NCBI GenBank assembly: GCA_050480245.1
Contig: JBCNEQ010000026.1
Source: Anoxybacillus sp050480245
GTDB taxonomy: Bacteria > Bacillota > Bacilli > Bacillales > Anoxybacillaceae
DNA: 64,000 nucleotides
Reading direction: 5' to 3' (one strand)
The position numbers and the translations under genes were made by a program. Below, one piece after another: positions 41,523 through 49,924 of this stretch. A model generated the notes under the pieces. That model did no database searches, was not told the DNA's origin, and worked only from the letters and a program-made list of their open reading frames with translations. The first letter of the stretch is position 1, and each line of letters starts with the position of its first letter.

Positions 41523-42484
41523 AAAAAATTGTTGTCATTGGTGGGGGAACGGGTCTTCCTGTTTTGCTTCGGGGGCTGAAACAATATGATGTCGATTTAA
41601 CAGCGATTGTCACGGTCGCAGATGATGGCGGAAGCTCAGGACGACTGCGCGATGAGCTGGATATGCCTCCGCCTGGAGATATTCGAAATGTGCTTGCTGC
41701 TCTTTCCGATGTAGAGCCGCTCATTATCGAATTGTTTCAACATCGGTTTGAAAACGGAAACGGGTTATCAGGTCATTCGCTCGGCAATTTAATTTTAGCG
41801 GCGATGACGTCCATTACAGGAGATTTTGTGCGTGCGGTTCGTGAAATGGGGAAAGTGTTGAATGTGCGTGGAAAAGTGTTACCAGCTGCCAATGAAAGTG
41901 TCGTTTTACATGCTGAAATGGAAGATGGGACGATTGTATCCGGAGAATCAAAAATCCCGTATTCCGGAAAAAAAATTAAACGTGTATTTTTAACCCCATC
42001 AAACATTGAACCGCTTGAAGAAACAATTACAGAATTACAAACGGCTGACTTAATTGTCATCGGGCCTGGGAGTTTGTATACAAGCATTTTACCGAACTTA
42101 CTCGTTCCTAAAATTGGCGAAGAGGTATGTAAATCAAAGTCGAAAAAAGTATATATATGCAACGTCATGACCCAAGCGGGAGAAACATTAAACTATACAG
42201 CAAGCGACCATGTGAAAGCGTTGTATGATCATATGGCGTGTGCATTTTTAGATGTGGTCATTGTCAACGATGCGCCTATTTTGCCGGACACGAAAGAAAG
42301 GTATGCAAAAGAGTTAGCGGCACCGGTTGTTTGCGATATGGCAGAGCTAGAAGCGCTCGGTTTACAAGTCATTTGTGATGCGATCATTGATGAGCGAGAT
42401 GGAACGGTGCGTCACGATACAAAAAAAGTAGCGGCGTTGCTCGTTTCGCTTCTTGCACCTCCTTCGCACGACACACATTTATAG
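41519..42484 (+). CDS. glmR: Gluconeogenesis/morphology factor GlmR (YvcK)
   Basis: A 321-residue protein of the CofD/YvcK family with N-terminal IGGGTGLPVLLRGL and ADDGGSSGRLRDEL and the later NLILAAMTSITGDF. GlmR binds UDP-GlcNAc and stimulates GlmS, supporting cell-wall precursor supply during growth on gluconeogenic carbon. Start at GTG 41519 (MKKIVVIGGG), overlapping rapZ, with ribosome binding site agaaagga; the longer in-frame version begins inside rapZ. Confidence 0.94.
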   Translation: MKKIVVIGGGTGLPVLLRGLKQYDVDLTAIVTVADDGGSSGRLRDELDMPPPGDIRNVLAALSDVEPLIIELFQHRFENGNGLSGHSLGNLILAAMTSITGDFVRAVREMGKVLNVRGKVLPAANESVVLHAEMEDGTIVSGESKIPYSGKKIKRVFLTPSNIEPLEETITELQTADLIVIGPGSLYTSILPNLLVPKIGEEVCKSKSKKVYICNVMTQAGETLNYTASDHVKALYDHMACAFLDVVIVNDAPILPDTKERYAKELAAPVVCDMAELEALGLQVICDAIIDERDGTVRHDTKKVAALLVSLLAPPSHDTHL

Positions 42485-42496
42485 GAGGTGGGATCG

Positions 42497-43459
42497 TTGT
42501 CGTTTGCATCAGAAACAAAAAAAGAATTAACGAATATTGAAGTAAAGACGTGTTGTTTAAAAGCGGAATTATCCGCCTTAATTCGAATGAACGGATCTAT
42601 ATCATTTTCAAACCGACGTTTACTGTTAAATATTCAAACGGAAAATGCTGCGATTGCGAGGCGAATTTATACACTGTTAAAAAGGGGGTATGACGTAGCG
42701 GTAGAACTACTCGTGCGCAAGAAGATGCGCCTAAAGAAAAATAACGTATATATCGTACGCGTCGTCGAAGGAACACATGAGCTATTATCTGATTTAAAAA
42801 TTATGGAAGAAGGATTTTCGTTTGTTCGTTCCATTTCACCAGAGCTTGTTCAAAAAAAATGTTGCAAGCGCTCGTATTTACGCGGTGCTTTTTTAGCAGG
42901 AGGATCTGTGAACAACCCAGAAACATCGTCTTATCATTTAGAAATTTTTTCATTATACCGTGAACATAACGAATCGCTTTGTGAATTGATGAACACCGCT
43001 TTTTATTTACATGCCCGCACATTAGAAAGGAAAAAAGGATTTATTACGTATTTGAAAGAAGCGGAGAAAATCGCAGAGTTTTTAAGCATTATCGGGGCGC
43101 ATCAAGCACTACTGCGTTTTGAAGATGTCCGCATCGTACGCGACATGCGCAACTCAGTCAATCGGCTCGTTAATTGCGAAACGGCCAATTTAAATAAAAC
43201 GATTGGAGCAGCTTTACGCCAAGTCGAAAACATTCGTTATATCGACGAAACGATCGGGCTTGATCAGCTGCCGGAAAAACTTCGTGAAATTGCGAAATTG
43301 CGCATTGAATATCAAGATGTGACGTTAAGAGAGCTCGGTGAAATGGTTTCAGGGGGTAAAATTAGTAAATCTGGTATTAACCATCGCCTGCGCAAATTAG
43401 ATGAAATTGCTGAACGACTTCGTACCGGCCAGCCGATTGATTTTCATAAATCTTTATAA
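42497..43459 (+). CDS. whiA: DNA-binding protein WhiA (YvcL)
   Basis: A 320-residue protein: N-terminal LAGLIDADG-like fold inherited from homing endonucleases but catalytically inactive (RGAFLAGGSVNNPETSSYHLEI), and a C-terminal helix-turn-helix (LRELGEMVSGGKISKSGINHRLRKL). In B. subtilis WhiA influences cell division and chromosome segregation. I choose TTG 42497 (MSFASETKKELTN) because ribosome binding site aggaggtg lies at 42484-42490, on top of the GTG at 42488. Confidence 0.95.
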   Translation: MSFASETKKELTNIEVKTCCLKAELSALIRMNGSISFSNRRLLLNIQTENAAIARRIYTLLKRGYDVAVELLVRKKMRLKKNNVYIVRVVEGTHELLSDLKIMEEGFSFVRSISPELVQKKCCKRSYLRGAFLAGGSVNNPETSSYHLEIFSLYREHNESLCELMNTAFYLHARTLERKKGFITYLKEAEKIAEFLSIIGAHQALLRFEDVRIVRDMRNSVNRLVNCETANLNKTIGAALRQVENIRYIDETIGLDQLPEKLREIAKLRIEYQDVTLRELGEMVSGGKISKSGINHRLRKLDEIAERLRTGQPIDFHKSL

Positions 43460-43478
43460 ACGATGGGAGGAATGCATG

Positions 43479-43733
43479 ATGGTAGAAAAACAAGTGGAGG
43501 TCCGATTAAAAACAGGATTACAAGCGCGTCCCGCAGCATTGTTTGTTCAAGAAGCGAACCGCTTTTCAGCTGATATTTATATCGAAAAAGACGGAAAGAA
43601 AGTGAATGCGAAAAGCATTATGGGATTGATGAGTTTAGCGATCCATTCAGGAGCCGTCATTACCATTTATGCTGACGGTCCAGATGAGCAGGAAGCGCTA
43701 AACAAGCTCGTGAAATACGTTGAACAAGAATAA
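43479..43733 (+). CDS. crh: Catabolite repression HPr-like protein Crh
   Basis: An 84-residue HPr paralogue. Position 15 is Gln (KTGLQARPAALF) instead of the phosphorylatable His of HPr, so it cannot act in sugar transport, whereas Ser46 (NAKSIMGLMSLA) is kept for phosphorylation by HprK. P-Ser-Crh is a co-repressor of CcpA. Start at ATG 43479 (MVEKQVEVRL), 8 bp after gggagg; ATG 43476 is an alternative. HprK is encoded at 26859. Confidence 0.96.
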   Translation: MVEKQVEVRLKTGLQARPAALFVQEANRFSADIYIEKDGKKVNAKSIMGLMSLAIHSGAVITIYADGPDEQEALNKLVKYVEQE

Positions 43734-43762
43734 AAACAAGGCGGTTGCACCGCCTTGTTTTT
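43732..43762. terminator. Bidirectional terminator between crh and clpP
   Basis: A 14-bp perfect stem (43732-43745 with 43749-43762), TGC loop, A-run on the left and T-run on the right, between convergent genes; it spans both stop codons. Confidence 0.95.
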
Positions 43763-44351
43763 ATTTTTCATCGACGCGTGTTAATACGCGGTCAATTAAA
43801 CCGTATTCTTTTGCTTTTTCTGCGGTCATAAAGTTGTCGCGATCGGTGTCGCGCTCAATGACTTCGATCGGTTGTCCTGTATTTTCGGATAAGATGCGGT
43901 TTAATTTGTCGCGCAAGAATAAAATACGTTTCGCTGCAATTTCAATTTCTGTTGCTTGACCTTGCACGCCACCAAGCGGTTGATGAATCATAATTTCGCT
44001 ATTTGGCAATGCGAAACGTTTTCCTTTTGCACCTGCCGCAAGTAAAAATGCTCCCATGGAAGCCGCCATACCGATACAAATGGTCGATACGTCTGGCTTA
44101 ATAAATTGCATCGTATCGTAAATCGCCATGCCTGCTGTAATCGAGCCACCAGGGCTGTTAATGTAAAGAGAAATGTCTTTTTCTGGGTCTTCAGCTGCTA
44201 AAAATAAAAGTTGAGATACGATTGAGTTTGCAACATGATCGTCAATCGGGCTTCCTAAAATAATAATGCGGTCTTTTAATAAGCGAGAGTAAATGTCATA
44301 TGCGCGTTCTCCACGGCTCGTTTGCTCAATAACTGTAGGAATTAAGTTCAT
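43761..44351 (-). CDS. clpP: ATP-dependent Clp protease proteolytic subunit
   Basis: A 196-residue serine protease forming the double heptameric chamber that works with ClpC, ClpX or ClpE. The catalytic triad is visible: Ser98 in GMAASMGAFLL, His123 in MIHQPLGG, and Asp172 in the C-terminal part. Ribosome binding site ggaggagg. Expressed from a promoter overlapped by a CtsR box (see 44393-44422), in keeping with heat and protein-stress control in Bacillus. Confidence 0.98.
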   Translation of the reverse strand: MNLIPTVIEQTSRGERAYDIYSRLLKDRIIILGSPIDDHVANSIVSQLLFLAAEDPEKDISLYINSPGGSITAGMAIYDTMQFIKPDVSTICIGMAASMGAFLLAAGAKGKRFALPNSEIMIHQPLGGVQGQATEIEIAAKRILFLRDKLNRILSENTGQPIEVIERDTDRDNFMTAEKAKEYGLIDRVLTRVDEK

Positions 44352-44392
44352 GCTCTTCCTCCTCCGAATAATTCATTTTTTTATGTACTTTT

Positions 44393-44421
44393 ATCATACA
44401 AAAAAGGTCAATAAAGGTCAA
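44393..44421 (-). promoter_or_regulatory. clpP SigA promoter
   Basis: On the minus strand TTGACC (44421-44416) and TATGAT (44398-44393) are separated by exactly 17 bp. The -35 lies within the CtsR operator. Confidence 0.8.
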
Positions 44422-44422
44422 A
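44406..44422 (+). promoter_or_regulatory. CtsR operator of clpP
   Basis: GGTCAAT-aaa-GGTCAAA matches the CtsR heptad direct repeat (GGTCAAA-N3-GGTCAAA) with a single change. CtsR bound here would occlude the clpP -35; heat inactivation of CtsR would release it. Confidence 0.85.
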
Positions 44423-44519
44423 TAAAACACCTTTCACTTATATATATGTATTCGCCTTTGTTCTTCTGCATCCCTTCTTTCATCGTTTCCGCTTTCCGAA
44501 ATTTTAAACGTCACGGCTA

Positions 44520-44548
44520 TTGCATTTTTTTTTCTTCTTCACTATAAT
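44520..44548 (+). promoter_or_regulatory. tRNA-Arg promoter
   Basis: TTGCAT (44520-44525) and TATAAT (44543-44548), 17-bp spacer, 21 bp before the mature tRNA. Confidence 0.75.
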
Positions 44549-44569
44549 GGTAAGTGCATTTATCATTAT

Positions 44570-44641
44570 GCCCTCGTAGTGTAGTGGATAGCACGAGAGA
44601 TTCCGGTTCTCTTAGCGTGGGTTCGAATCCTGCCGAGGGCG
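44570..44641 (+). tRNA. tRNA-Arg, anticodon CCG
   Basis: A 72-nt cloverleaf: acceptor gccctcg (44570-44576) with cgagggc (44634-44640) and discriminator G44641; D arm gtgt/gcac; anticodon stem agaga/tctct around loop ttccggt, so anticodon CCG reading CGG; T loop ttcgaat. CCA is not encoded. Stands alone with its own promoter and terminator. Confidence 0.95.
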
Positions 44642-44649
44642 TTAGCGAC

Positions 44650-44680
44650 ACCCTGCTTGCTATGCGAGCGGGGTTTTTTT
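44650..44680 (+). terminator. tRNA-Arg terminator
   Basis: An 11-bp stem (44650-44660 with 44664-44674, G-T pairs allowed), TAT loop, T7 tail. Confidence 0.9.
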
Positions 44681-44814
44681 GTATAAAAAATAAAGTCCGG
44701 TGAGCCGCACCGGACGAATAGATGAATTTTGCGAGGCTTGCTCGCTTGTTCTATAAGAATGATAACATGCCGTCGGTGCATATGCATAGTAGAAAAAACA
44801 TCCAATATGTTTTT

Positions 44815-44839
44815 ATCGTCTCTCCCTAAAAGAGATGAT
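44815..44839. other. Hairpin upstream of sigL
   Basis: A 9-bp stem (44815-44823 with 44831-44839) and 7-nt loop ending 29 bp before the sigL start. No T-run; possibly a leader structure. No promoter could be placed confidently in 44690-44810. Confidence 0.4.
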
Positions 44840-44867
44840 AAAATGAGGATGAAGGGAGATGGCATGA

Positions 44868-46148
44868 ATGGAGATGCAATTAACGCAAAGGCAAGAGCTA
44901 AAAGTTGCGTTGACAAAAGAGCTTGTACAGGCGATTGAATTGTTGCAATATTCGACGCTAGAGTTACAATCGCTTTTACATGAACAAGCGCTTGAAAATC
45001 CATTTATCGAGCTACGCGAACGAAAACGAACGGCTAATAAGCGGCGAGAGCGAACAGATCAGAAACATTATATCGAAAATGTAAGCGCTTTTAATCGCTC
45101 GCTTGCTTCACATTTACATGGCCAACTCGTTGGTATGCGTGTATCGGACGAGGAAAGAAAAGCACTTGATTATTTAATTGCGTCACTTGATGAATATGGT
45201 TATTTGCATACAACGATTTCCGAAGCCGCTTGCCATCTTCAGTTAGAAGAAACGACTATATCGCGAGCACTTCATATGTTACAGTCACTTGATCCTGCTG
45301 GGGTAGGAGCGGAAAATTTGTCGCATTGTTTATATTTACAACTCATTCGTCTTCCACAAAGGGATGAGCTAGCAGAGACGATTGTGACGGAGTATTTCGA
45401 ATCGTTTGTCCATAAAAAATGGAAAGAAATAAAATCGAAACTAGGTGTAGAGTTAGCGGACTTACAGCGGGTGTGGGAACTTATTCGTACGCTCCATCCA
45501 CGCCCAGGAAGTTTGTATAACGATGAACAAATGACGTACATTGTCCCTGATGTCATCGTGTCATATAGTAATGGGGTGTGGAATGTAACGATAAATGAAG
45601 AAATTATTCCAACTGTTGTATGGAATGAATCGTATGAACGGAAAGTACGATCGGATGATCCACACGTTCAAAAATATATCGAGGAAAAACGTCAACAGTT
45701 TCAATGGATCCAACGTTGTTTAATGCAGCGAGCAACAACGATTGAGCAAATTGCCTGTGAGTTCATTCATCGACAACGTGATTATTTTGAAAAAGGTTTG
45801 CTCCATATGAAGCCACTTACGATGCGCGAAGTGGCAACAGCATTAAACATTCATGAATCGACCGTCAGTCGCGCGGTGAAAAATAAATATATGCAAACGC
45901 CTCATGGTTTAATTGACATGCGCCGCTTTTTTACAAGCGGTGTTGATGAACACGCATCGCAAGAAAAAGTAAAAGGTTTAATTACGGAATTAATTAAGCA
46001 AGAAAATGGGCAAAAACCTCTTTCCGACCAAAACATTGCTGATTTACTCGAGCAACGATACAATATTTGTGTAGCGCGGCGGACGGTCGCGAAATATCGT
46101 GAACAGCTTTGTATTCCGCCAGCTTCGAAACGAAAGCAATATGCGTAA
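44868..46148 (+). CDS. sigL: RNA polymerase sigma-54 factor (SigL/RpoN)
   Basis: A 426-residue sigma-54 protein. Region I is the Gln/Leu-rich N-terminus (LTQRQELKVALTKELVQAIELLQYSTLELQ) that inhibits melting until an AAA+ activator acts; the central core-binding region follows; the C-terminal helix-turn-helix is MREVATALNIHESTVSRAV, and the RpoN box ARRTVAKYRE, which recognises the -24 element, is intact. In Bacillus it directs transcription of amino-acid and fructose catabolic operons. Location before cggR is as in B. subtilis. Confidence 0.96.
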   Translation: MEMQLTQRQELKVALTKELVQAIELLQYSTLELQSLLHEQALENPFIELRERKRTANKRRERTDQKHYIENVSAFNRSLASHLHGQLVGMRVSDEERKALDYLIASLDEYGYLHTTISEAACHLQLEETTISRALHMLQSLDPAGVGAENLSHCLYLQLIRLPQRDELAETIVTEYFESFVHKKWKEIKSKLGVELADLQRVWELIRTLHPRPGSLYNDEQMTYIVPDVIVSYSNGVWNVTINEEIIPTVVWNESYERKVRSDDPHVQKYIEEKRQQFQWIQRCLMQRATTIEQIACEFIHRQRDYFEKGLLHMKPLTMREVATALNIHESTVSRAVKNKYMQTPHGLIDMRRFFTSGVDEHASQEKVKGLITELIKQENGQKPLSDQNIADLLEQRYNICVARRTVAKYREQLCIPPASKRKQYA

Positions 46149-46160
46149 AGGGGACAAAAC

Positions 46161-46394
46161 ATGAAAATCGTCGTATATTCGAAAGAAAACTGCTGTCTTT
46201 GTGATGAGGCAAAAGCTATTCTTCGTGAGCTACAGGTGGAATGGGAAGAAGTAGATATTTATAAAAACGAGCAGTGGCTCGAACGATACCAACTCATGAT
46301 ACCTGTCATCGAAATCGACGGAGAAATGGTTGCATATGGTCGTATTCACAAGGATGTCATAAGAAAGCGATTACAACAAATACAAAGCAGTTGA
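46161..46394 (+). CDS. Glutaredoxin-like thioredoxin-fold protein
   Basis: A 77-residue protein with a CCLCDEA segment giving a CxxC redox site near residue 11, IPVIEIDGE with the cis-Pro of the thioredoxin fold, and a C-terminal helix. Related to the DUF836/NrdH-like glutaredoxins. It starts 12 bp after sigL and is probably co-transcribed with it; the cggR promoter overlaps its end. Substrate unknown. Confidence 0.85.
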   Translation: MKIVVYSKENCCLCDEAKAILRELQVEWEEVDIYKNEQWLERYQLMIPVIEIDGEMVAYGRIHKDVIRKRLQQIQSS

Positions 46395-46419
46395 ACAACT
46401 TTTCACTTCCTGTTACAAT
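46391..46419 (+). promoter_or_regulatory. Promoter of the cggR-gapA glycolytic operon
   Basis: TTGAAC (46391-46396) and TACAAT (46414-46419) with a 17-bp spacer, upstream of the CggR operator. Confidence 0.8.
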
Positions 46420-46454
46420 AAAGTTGTAGCAGGGGTGAATTTTTTTGGAACGAG

Positions 46455-46490
46455 TGGGACACAATATGTCATAGTGGGACTTAAAACGTC
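46455..46490 (+). promoter_or_regulatory. CggR operator
   Basis: Two tandem sites, TGGGAC-N6-TGTC (46455-46470) and TGGGAC-N6-CGTC (46475-46490), match the CggR direct-repeat consensus CGGGAC-N6-TGTC. It lies between promoter and cggR so bound CggR would block elongation; fructose-1,6-bisphosphate relieves this in B. subtilis. Confidence 0.85.
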
Positions 46491-46530
46491 CATGTAGAGA
46501 GAAAAAGTGAATAAAAAGGAAGAGTAAGGC

Positions 46531-47562
46531 ATGCGACAATGGATTGATGTTCAAAGAAAATTGTTGCCTGATCTTCTCGCAATTATGCAAAAACGTTATG
46601 AAATTTTGCAGCACATTCGCTTAATGCAACCGATCGGACGGCGGACGCTTTCGCTAAACTTAGGAATTAGCGAGCGTGTCTTGCGGTCGGAAGTGCAGTT
46701 TTTAAAAGAACAAAACTTGCTTGATATAACATCTGCAGGCATGAGCGTAACGTCGGAAGGAAATGATGTACTCATGCAACTTGAAGACATGATGCGAGAA
46801 GTACTCGGGTTAAAAGAGTTGGAAAGAAAAATAAAAAAGCGCCTTCCTGTCGAAGACGTCATTGTCGTTGCTGGCGATAGCGACCAATCTCCTTGGGTGA
46901 AAAGAGAGATGGGAAGAGCTTGTGTCTCACGTATAAAAGACGCACTAACTGAGAACGCCATTGTTGCGGTTACTGGTGGAACAACCCTTGCTGCTGTCGC
47001 TGAAATGATGACACCTGATGCAAAATACCGAAATGTGTTATTTGTTCCGGCTCGTGGTGGGCTTGGAGAAGACGTGACAAATCAAGCAAACACGATCTGT
47101 GCGCGCATGGCTGAAAAAGCGATGGGACATTATCGCTTGCTACATGTCCCTGACCAACTAAGTGCTGAAACGTATCAATCGATTATTGAAGAACCAGCTA
47201 TTAAAGAAGTGCTTGAATTAATCAAGTCATCAACGATCGTCATTCATGGTATAGGTGACGCAAAAACGATGGCGGAACGGAGAAAAACACCGCCGGAGGA
47301 CATGAAAAAAATTGAGCAAAACGAAGCGGTGGCGGAGGCGTTTGGTTATTACTTTAATCAATATGGAGAAGTTGTTCATAAAGTGAACACGGTCGGTATT
47401 CAACTCGAAGATGTACGCCACGTTCCTTGCGTCATTGCAGTGGCAGGAGGCGCTTCGAAAGCAAAAGCGATTCAAGCGTATATAAAACAGGCACATCAGT
47501 GCATCTTAATTACAGATGAAGGTGCAGCAAAACAGTTAGTACGGGATGATTCATCCCTCTAA
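46531..47562 (+). CDS. cggR: Central glycolytic genes regulator CggR
   Basis: A 343-residue SorC/DeoR-type repressor: N-terminal winged helix (IGRRTLSLNLGISERVLRSEVQFLKEQNLL) and C-terminal sugar-phosphate effector domain (AVTGGTTLAAVAEMM, VPARGGLGEDVTNQAN, HGIGDAKTMAERR). It represses its own operon cggR-gapA-pgk-tpiA-gpmI-eno. Operator and promoter are immediately upstream. Length matches B. subtilis (340). Confidence 0.97.
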   Translation: MRQWIDVQRKLLPDLLAIMQKRYEILQHIRLMQPIGRRTLSLNLGISERVLRSEVQFLKEQNLLDITSAGMSVTSEGNDVLMQLEDMMREVLGLKELERKIKKRLPVEDVIVVAGDSDQSPWVKREMGRACVSRIKDALTENAIVAVTGGTTLAAVAEMMTPDAKYRNVLFVPARGGLGEDVTNQANTICARMAEKAMGHYRLLHVPDQLSAETYQSIIEEPAIKEVLELIKSSTIVIHGIGDAKTMAERRKTPPEDMKKIEQNEAVAEAFGYYFNQYGEVVHKVNTVGIQLEDVRHVPCVIAVAGGASKAKAIQAYIKQAHQCILITDEGAAKQLVRDDSSL

Positions 47563-47598
47563 AATACATTCCTACAATTTCAAAGGAGGACAAAAACG

Positions 47599-48606
47599 AT
47601 GGCAGTAAAAATTGGTATTAACGGTTTTGGTCGTATCGGCCGTAACGTATTCCGCGCAGCATTAAAAAATCCTGAAATTGAAGTGGTTGCAGTAAACGAC
47701 TTAACAGATGCAAAAACGTTAGCACATCTTTTAAAATATGACTCTGTTCATGGCACATTAGATGCAGAAGTGGCTGTCAACGGCAACAACATCGTTGTAG
47801 ATGGAAAAGAAATTATCGTCAAAGCAGAGCGCGACCCAGCAAACTTAGGATGGGGCGAACTTGGCGTTGATATCGTTGTTGAGTCAACAGGACGCTTCAC
47901 AAAACGCGAAGACGCAGCGAAACATTTAGAAGCAGGCGCGAAGAAAGTCATCATTTCTGCACCAGCGACAAATGAAGACATTACAATCGTGATGGGCGTA
48001 AACGAAGACAAATACGATCCAGCAAACCATCATGTTATTTCAAACGCATCTTGTACAACAAACTGCTTAGCGCCATTTGCGAAAGTATTACATGAAAAAT
48101 TCGGCATCATTCGCGGTATGATGACGACTGTTCACTCATACACAAACGACCAACAAATTCTTGATTTACCACATAAAGATTTACGTCGTGCGCGTGCAGC
48201 AGCGGAATCGATCATTCCAACATCAACAGGTGCGGCAAAAGCAGTAGCACTTGTATTGCCTGAATTAAAAGGAAAATTAAATGGTATGGCGATGCGTGTA
48301 CCAACACCAAACGTATCTGTTGTTGACCTTGTTGCTGAACTTGAAAAAGAAGTGACAGTGGAAGAAGTAAACGCAGCTTTAAAAGCAGCGGCAGAAGGTG
48401 AATTAAAAGGCGTTCTTGCTTACAGCGAAGAGCCATTAGTTTCTCGTGACTACAACGGCTCAACAGCTTCTTCAACAATCGATGCCCTTTCAACAATGGT
48501 TATGGAAGGTCGCATGGTGAAAGTTCTTTCTTGGTACGACAACGAAACAGGATATTCTCACCGCGTTGTTGACCTTGCTGCATACATTGCGTCAAAAGGT
48601 TTATAA
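47599..48606 (+). CDS. gapA: Glyceraldehyde-3-phosphate dehydrogenase, glycolytic
   Basis: A 335-residue NAD-dependent enzyme. NAD-binding INGFGRIGRNVFRAAL at the N-terminus and the catalytic Cys in SNASCTTNCLAP; substrate-binding TGAAKAV is present. Its position in the CggR operon identifies it as the glycolytic GapA rather than the gluconeogenic GapB. Codon use looks optimised, as expected for high expression. Confidence 0.98.
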   Translation: MAVKIGINGFGRIGRNVFRAALKNPEIEVVAVNDLTDAKTLAHLLKYDSVHGTLDAEVAVNGNNIVVDGKEIIVKAERDPANLGWGELGVDIVVESTGRFTKREDAAKHLEAGAKKVIISAPATNEDITIVMGVNEDKYDPANHHVISNASCTTNCLAPFAKVLHEKFGIIRGMMTTVHSYTNDQQILDLPHKDLRRARAAAESIIPTSTGAAKAVALVLPELKGKLNGMAMRVPTPNVSVVDLVAELEKEVTVEEVNAALKAAAEGELKGVLAYSEEPLVSRDYNGSTASSTIDALSTMVMEGRMVKVLSWYDNETGYSHRVVDLAAYIASKGL

Positions 48607-48610
48607 TTTT

Positions 48611-48640
48611 TTGGATTGTTTGCCCAAAACGGTTTATAAT
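48611..48640 (+). promoter_or_regulatory. Internal promoter between gapA and pgk
   Basis: TTGGAT (48611-48616) and TATAAT (48635-48640), 18-bp spacer, directly after gapA; would give CggR-independent transcription of pgk-eno. Confidence 0.55.
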
Positions 48641-48662
48641 AAATAGTTGGACATACCGAGAA

Positions 48663-48693
48663 GGGGAGCGGGGTTCATCCCCACTCCCTTTCT
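48663..48693 (+). other. GC-rich hairpin in the gapA-pgk gap
   Basis: A stem of about nine pairs (48664-48673 with 48679-48688, one mismatch), TTCAT loop, short TTT tail. May be a weak terminator, or an mRNA-stability element separating highly abundant gapA mRNA from pgk. Confidence 0.6.
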
Positions 48694-48722
48694 ATATATC
48701 ACACGAATAAGGAGGCCTCTCC

Positions 48723-49907
48723 ATGAACAAAAAAACCGTCCGTGACATTGATGTGAAAGGGAAACGTGTATTTTGCCGCGTCGATTTTAACGTGCCAATG
48801 CAAAACGGTGTCGTCACTGACGATACACGCATTCGCGCCGCGCTCCCAACGATCCAATATTTAATGGAACAAGGAGCGAAAGTCATTTTAGCGAGCCACC
48901 TTGGTCGTCCGAAAGGAAAAGTTGTTGAAGAGATGCGCTTAAATGCCGTGGCAGAACGTTTAAGTGAATTGCTTGGCAAGCGCGTCGTGAAAACAGATGA
49001 AGCGTATGGCGATGAAGTGAAAGCTGCAATTGCCGAAATGAACGAAGGCGATGTTTTGTTGCTTGAAAACGTACGCTTTTATCCAGGTGAAGAGAAAAAC
49101 GATCCAGAGTTAGCGAAAGCATTTGCGGAACTGGCGGATGTGTATGTAAACGACGCGTTTGGTGCAGCACATCGCGCGCATGCATCGACAGAAGGCATTG
49201 CTCACCATTTGCCTGCGGTAGCTGGATTCTTAATGGAAAAAGAAATTGAAGTGTTAGGAAAGGCGTTATCTAATCCAGATCGTCCGTTTACGGCAATCAT
49301 TGGTGGGGCGAAAGTAAAAGATAAAATTGGCGTCATCGAAAACTTATTAGACAAAGTCGATAATTTAATTATCGGTGGCGGATTAGCTTACACATTTGTG
49401 AAAGCGCTCGGATATGAAATCGGAAAATCGTTATTAGAAGAAGATAAAATTGAATTAGCAAAATCGTTCATGGAAAAAGCGAAAGAAAAAGGCGTCAACT
49501 TCTATATGCCTGTTGATGCAGTTGTAGCTGACGATTTTTCAAACGATGCAAACAAAAAAGTAGTGAACATCGATGAAATTCCAAGCGATTGGGAAGGACT
49601 TGACATCGGTCCGAAAACACGCGAATTGTATCGCGACGTCATTTTAAAATCAAAACTTGTTATTTGGAACGGTCCAATGGGCGTATTCGAAATGGATGCG
49701 TTTGCTGAAGGGACAAAAGCTGTTGCTCAAGCGCTTGCTGATGCGAAAGATACATACACGGTCATCGGTGGCGGCGACTCGGCAGCAGCGGTTGAAAAGT
49801 TCGGACTTGCAGACAAAATGGATCACATTTCTACAGGTGGCGGTGCGTCGCTTGAATTTATGGAAGGTAAACAACTTCCAGGTGTCGTCGCATTAAACGA
49901 TAAGTAA
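48723..49907 (+). CDS. pgk: Phosphoglycerate kinase
   Basis: A 394-residue two-domain enzyme producing ATP from 1,3-bisphosphoglycerate. N-terminal substrate-binding RVDFNVPMQNGVVTDDTRI and SHLGRPKGK; C-terminal nucleotide-binding GGAKVKDKIGVI and GGGDSAAAVEK with STGGGASLEF. Standard length; 17 bp before tpiA. Confidence 0.98.
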   Translation: MNKKTVRDIDVKGKRVFCRVDFNVPMQNGVVTDDTRIRAALPTIQYLMEQGAKVILASHLGRPKGKVVEEMRLNAVAERLSELLGKRVVKTDEAYGDEVKAAIAEMNEGDVLLLENVRFYPGEEKNDPELAKAFAELADVYVNDAFGAAHRAHASTEGIAHHLPAVAGFLMEKEIEVLGKALSNPDRPFTAIIGGAKVKDKIGVIENLLDKVDNLIIGGGLAYTFVKALGYEIGKSLLEEDKIELAKSFMEKAKEKGVNFYMPVDAVVADDFSNDANKKVVNIDEIPSDWEGLDIGPKTRELYRDVILKSKLVIWNGPMGVFEMDAFAEGTKAVAQALADAKDTYTVIGGGDSAAAVEKFGLADKMDHISTGGGASLEFMEGKQLPGVVALNDK

Positions 49908-49924
49908 GAAAGGGGATTAAAGCG

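Noticed and set aside
42497..43459. whiA as an active LAGLIDADG homing endonuclease linked to the flagellin intron
   Set aside because: WhiA is a universally conserved, catalytically inactive member of that fold in Gram-positives and lies 42 kb away in its normal operon.
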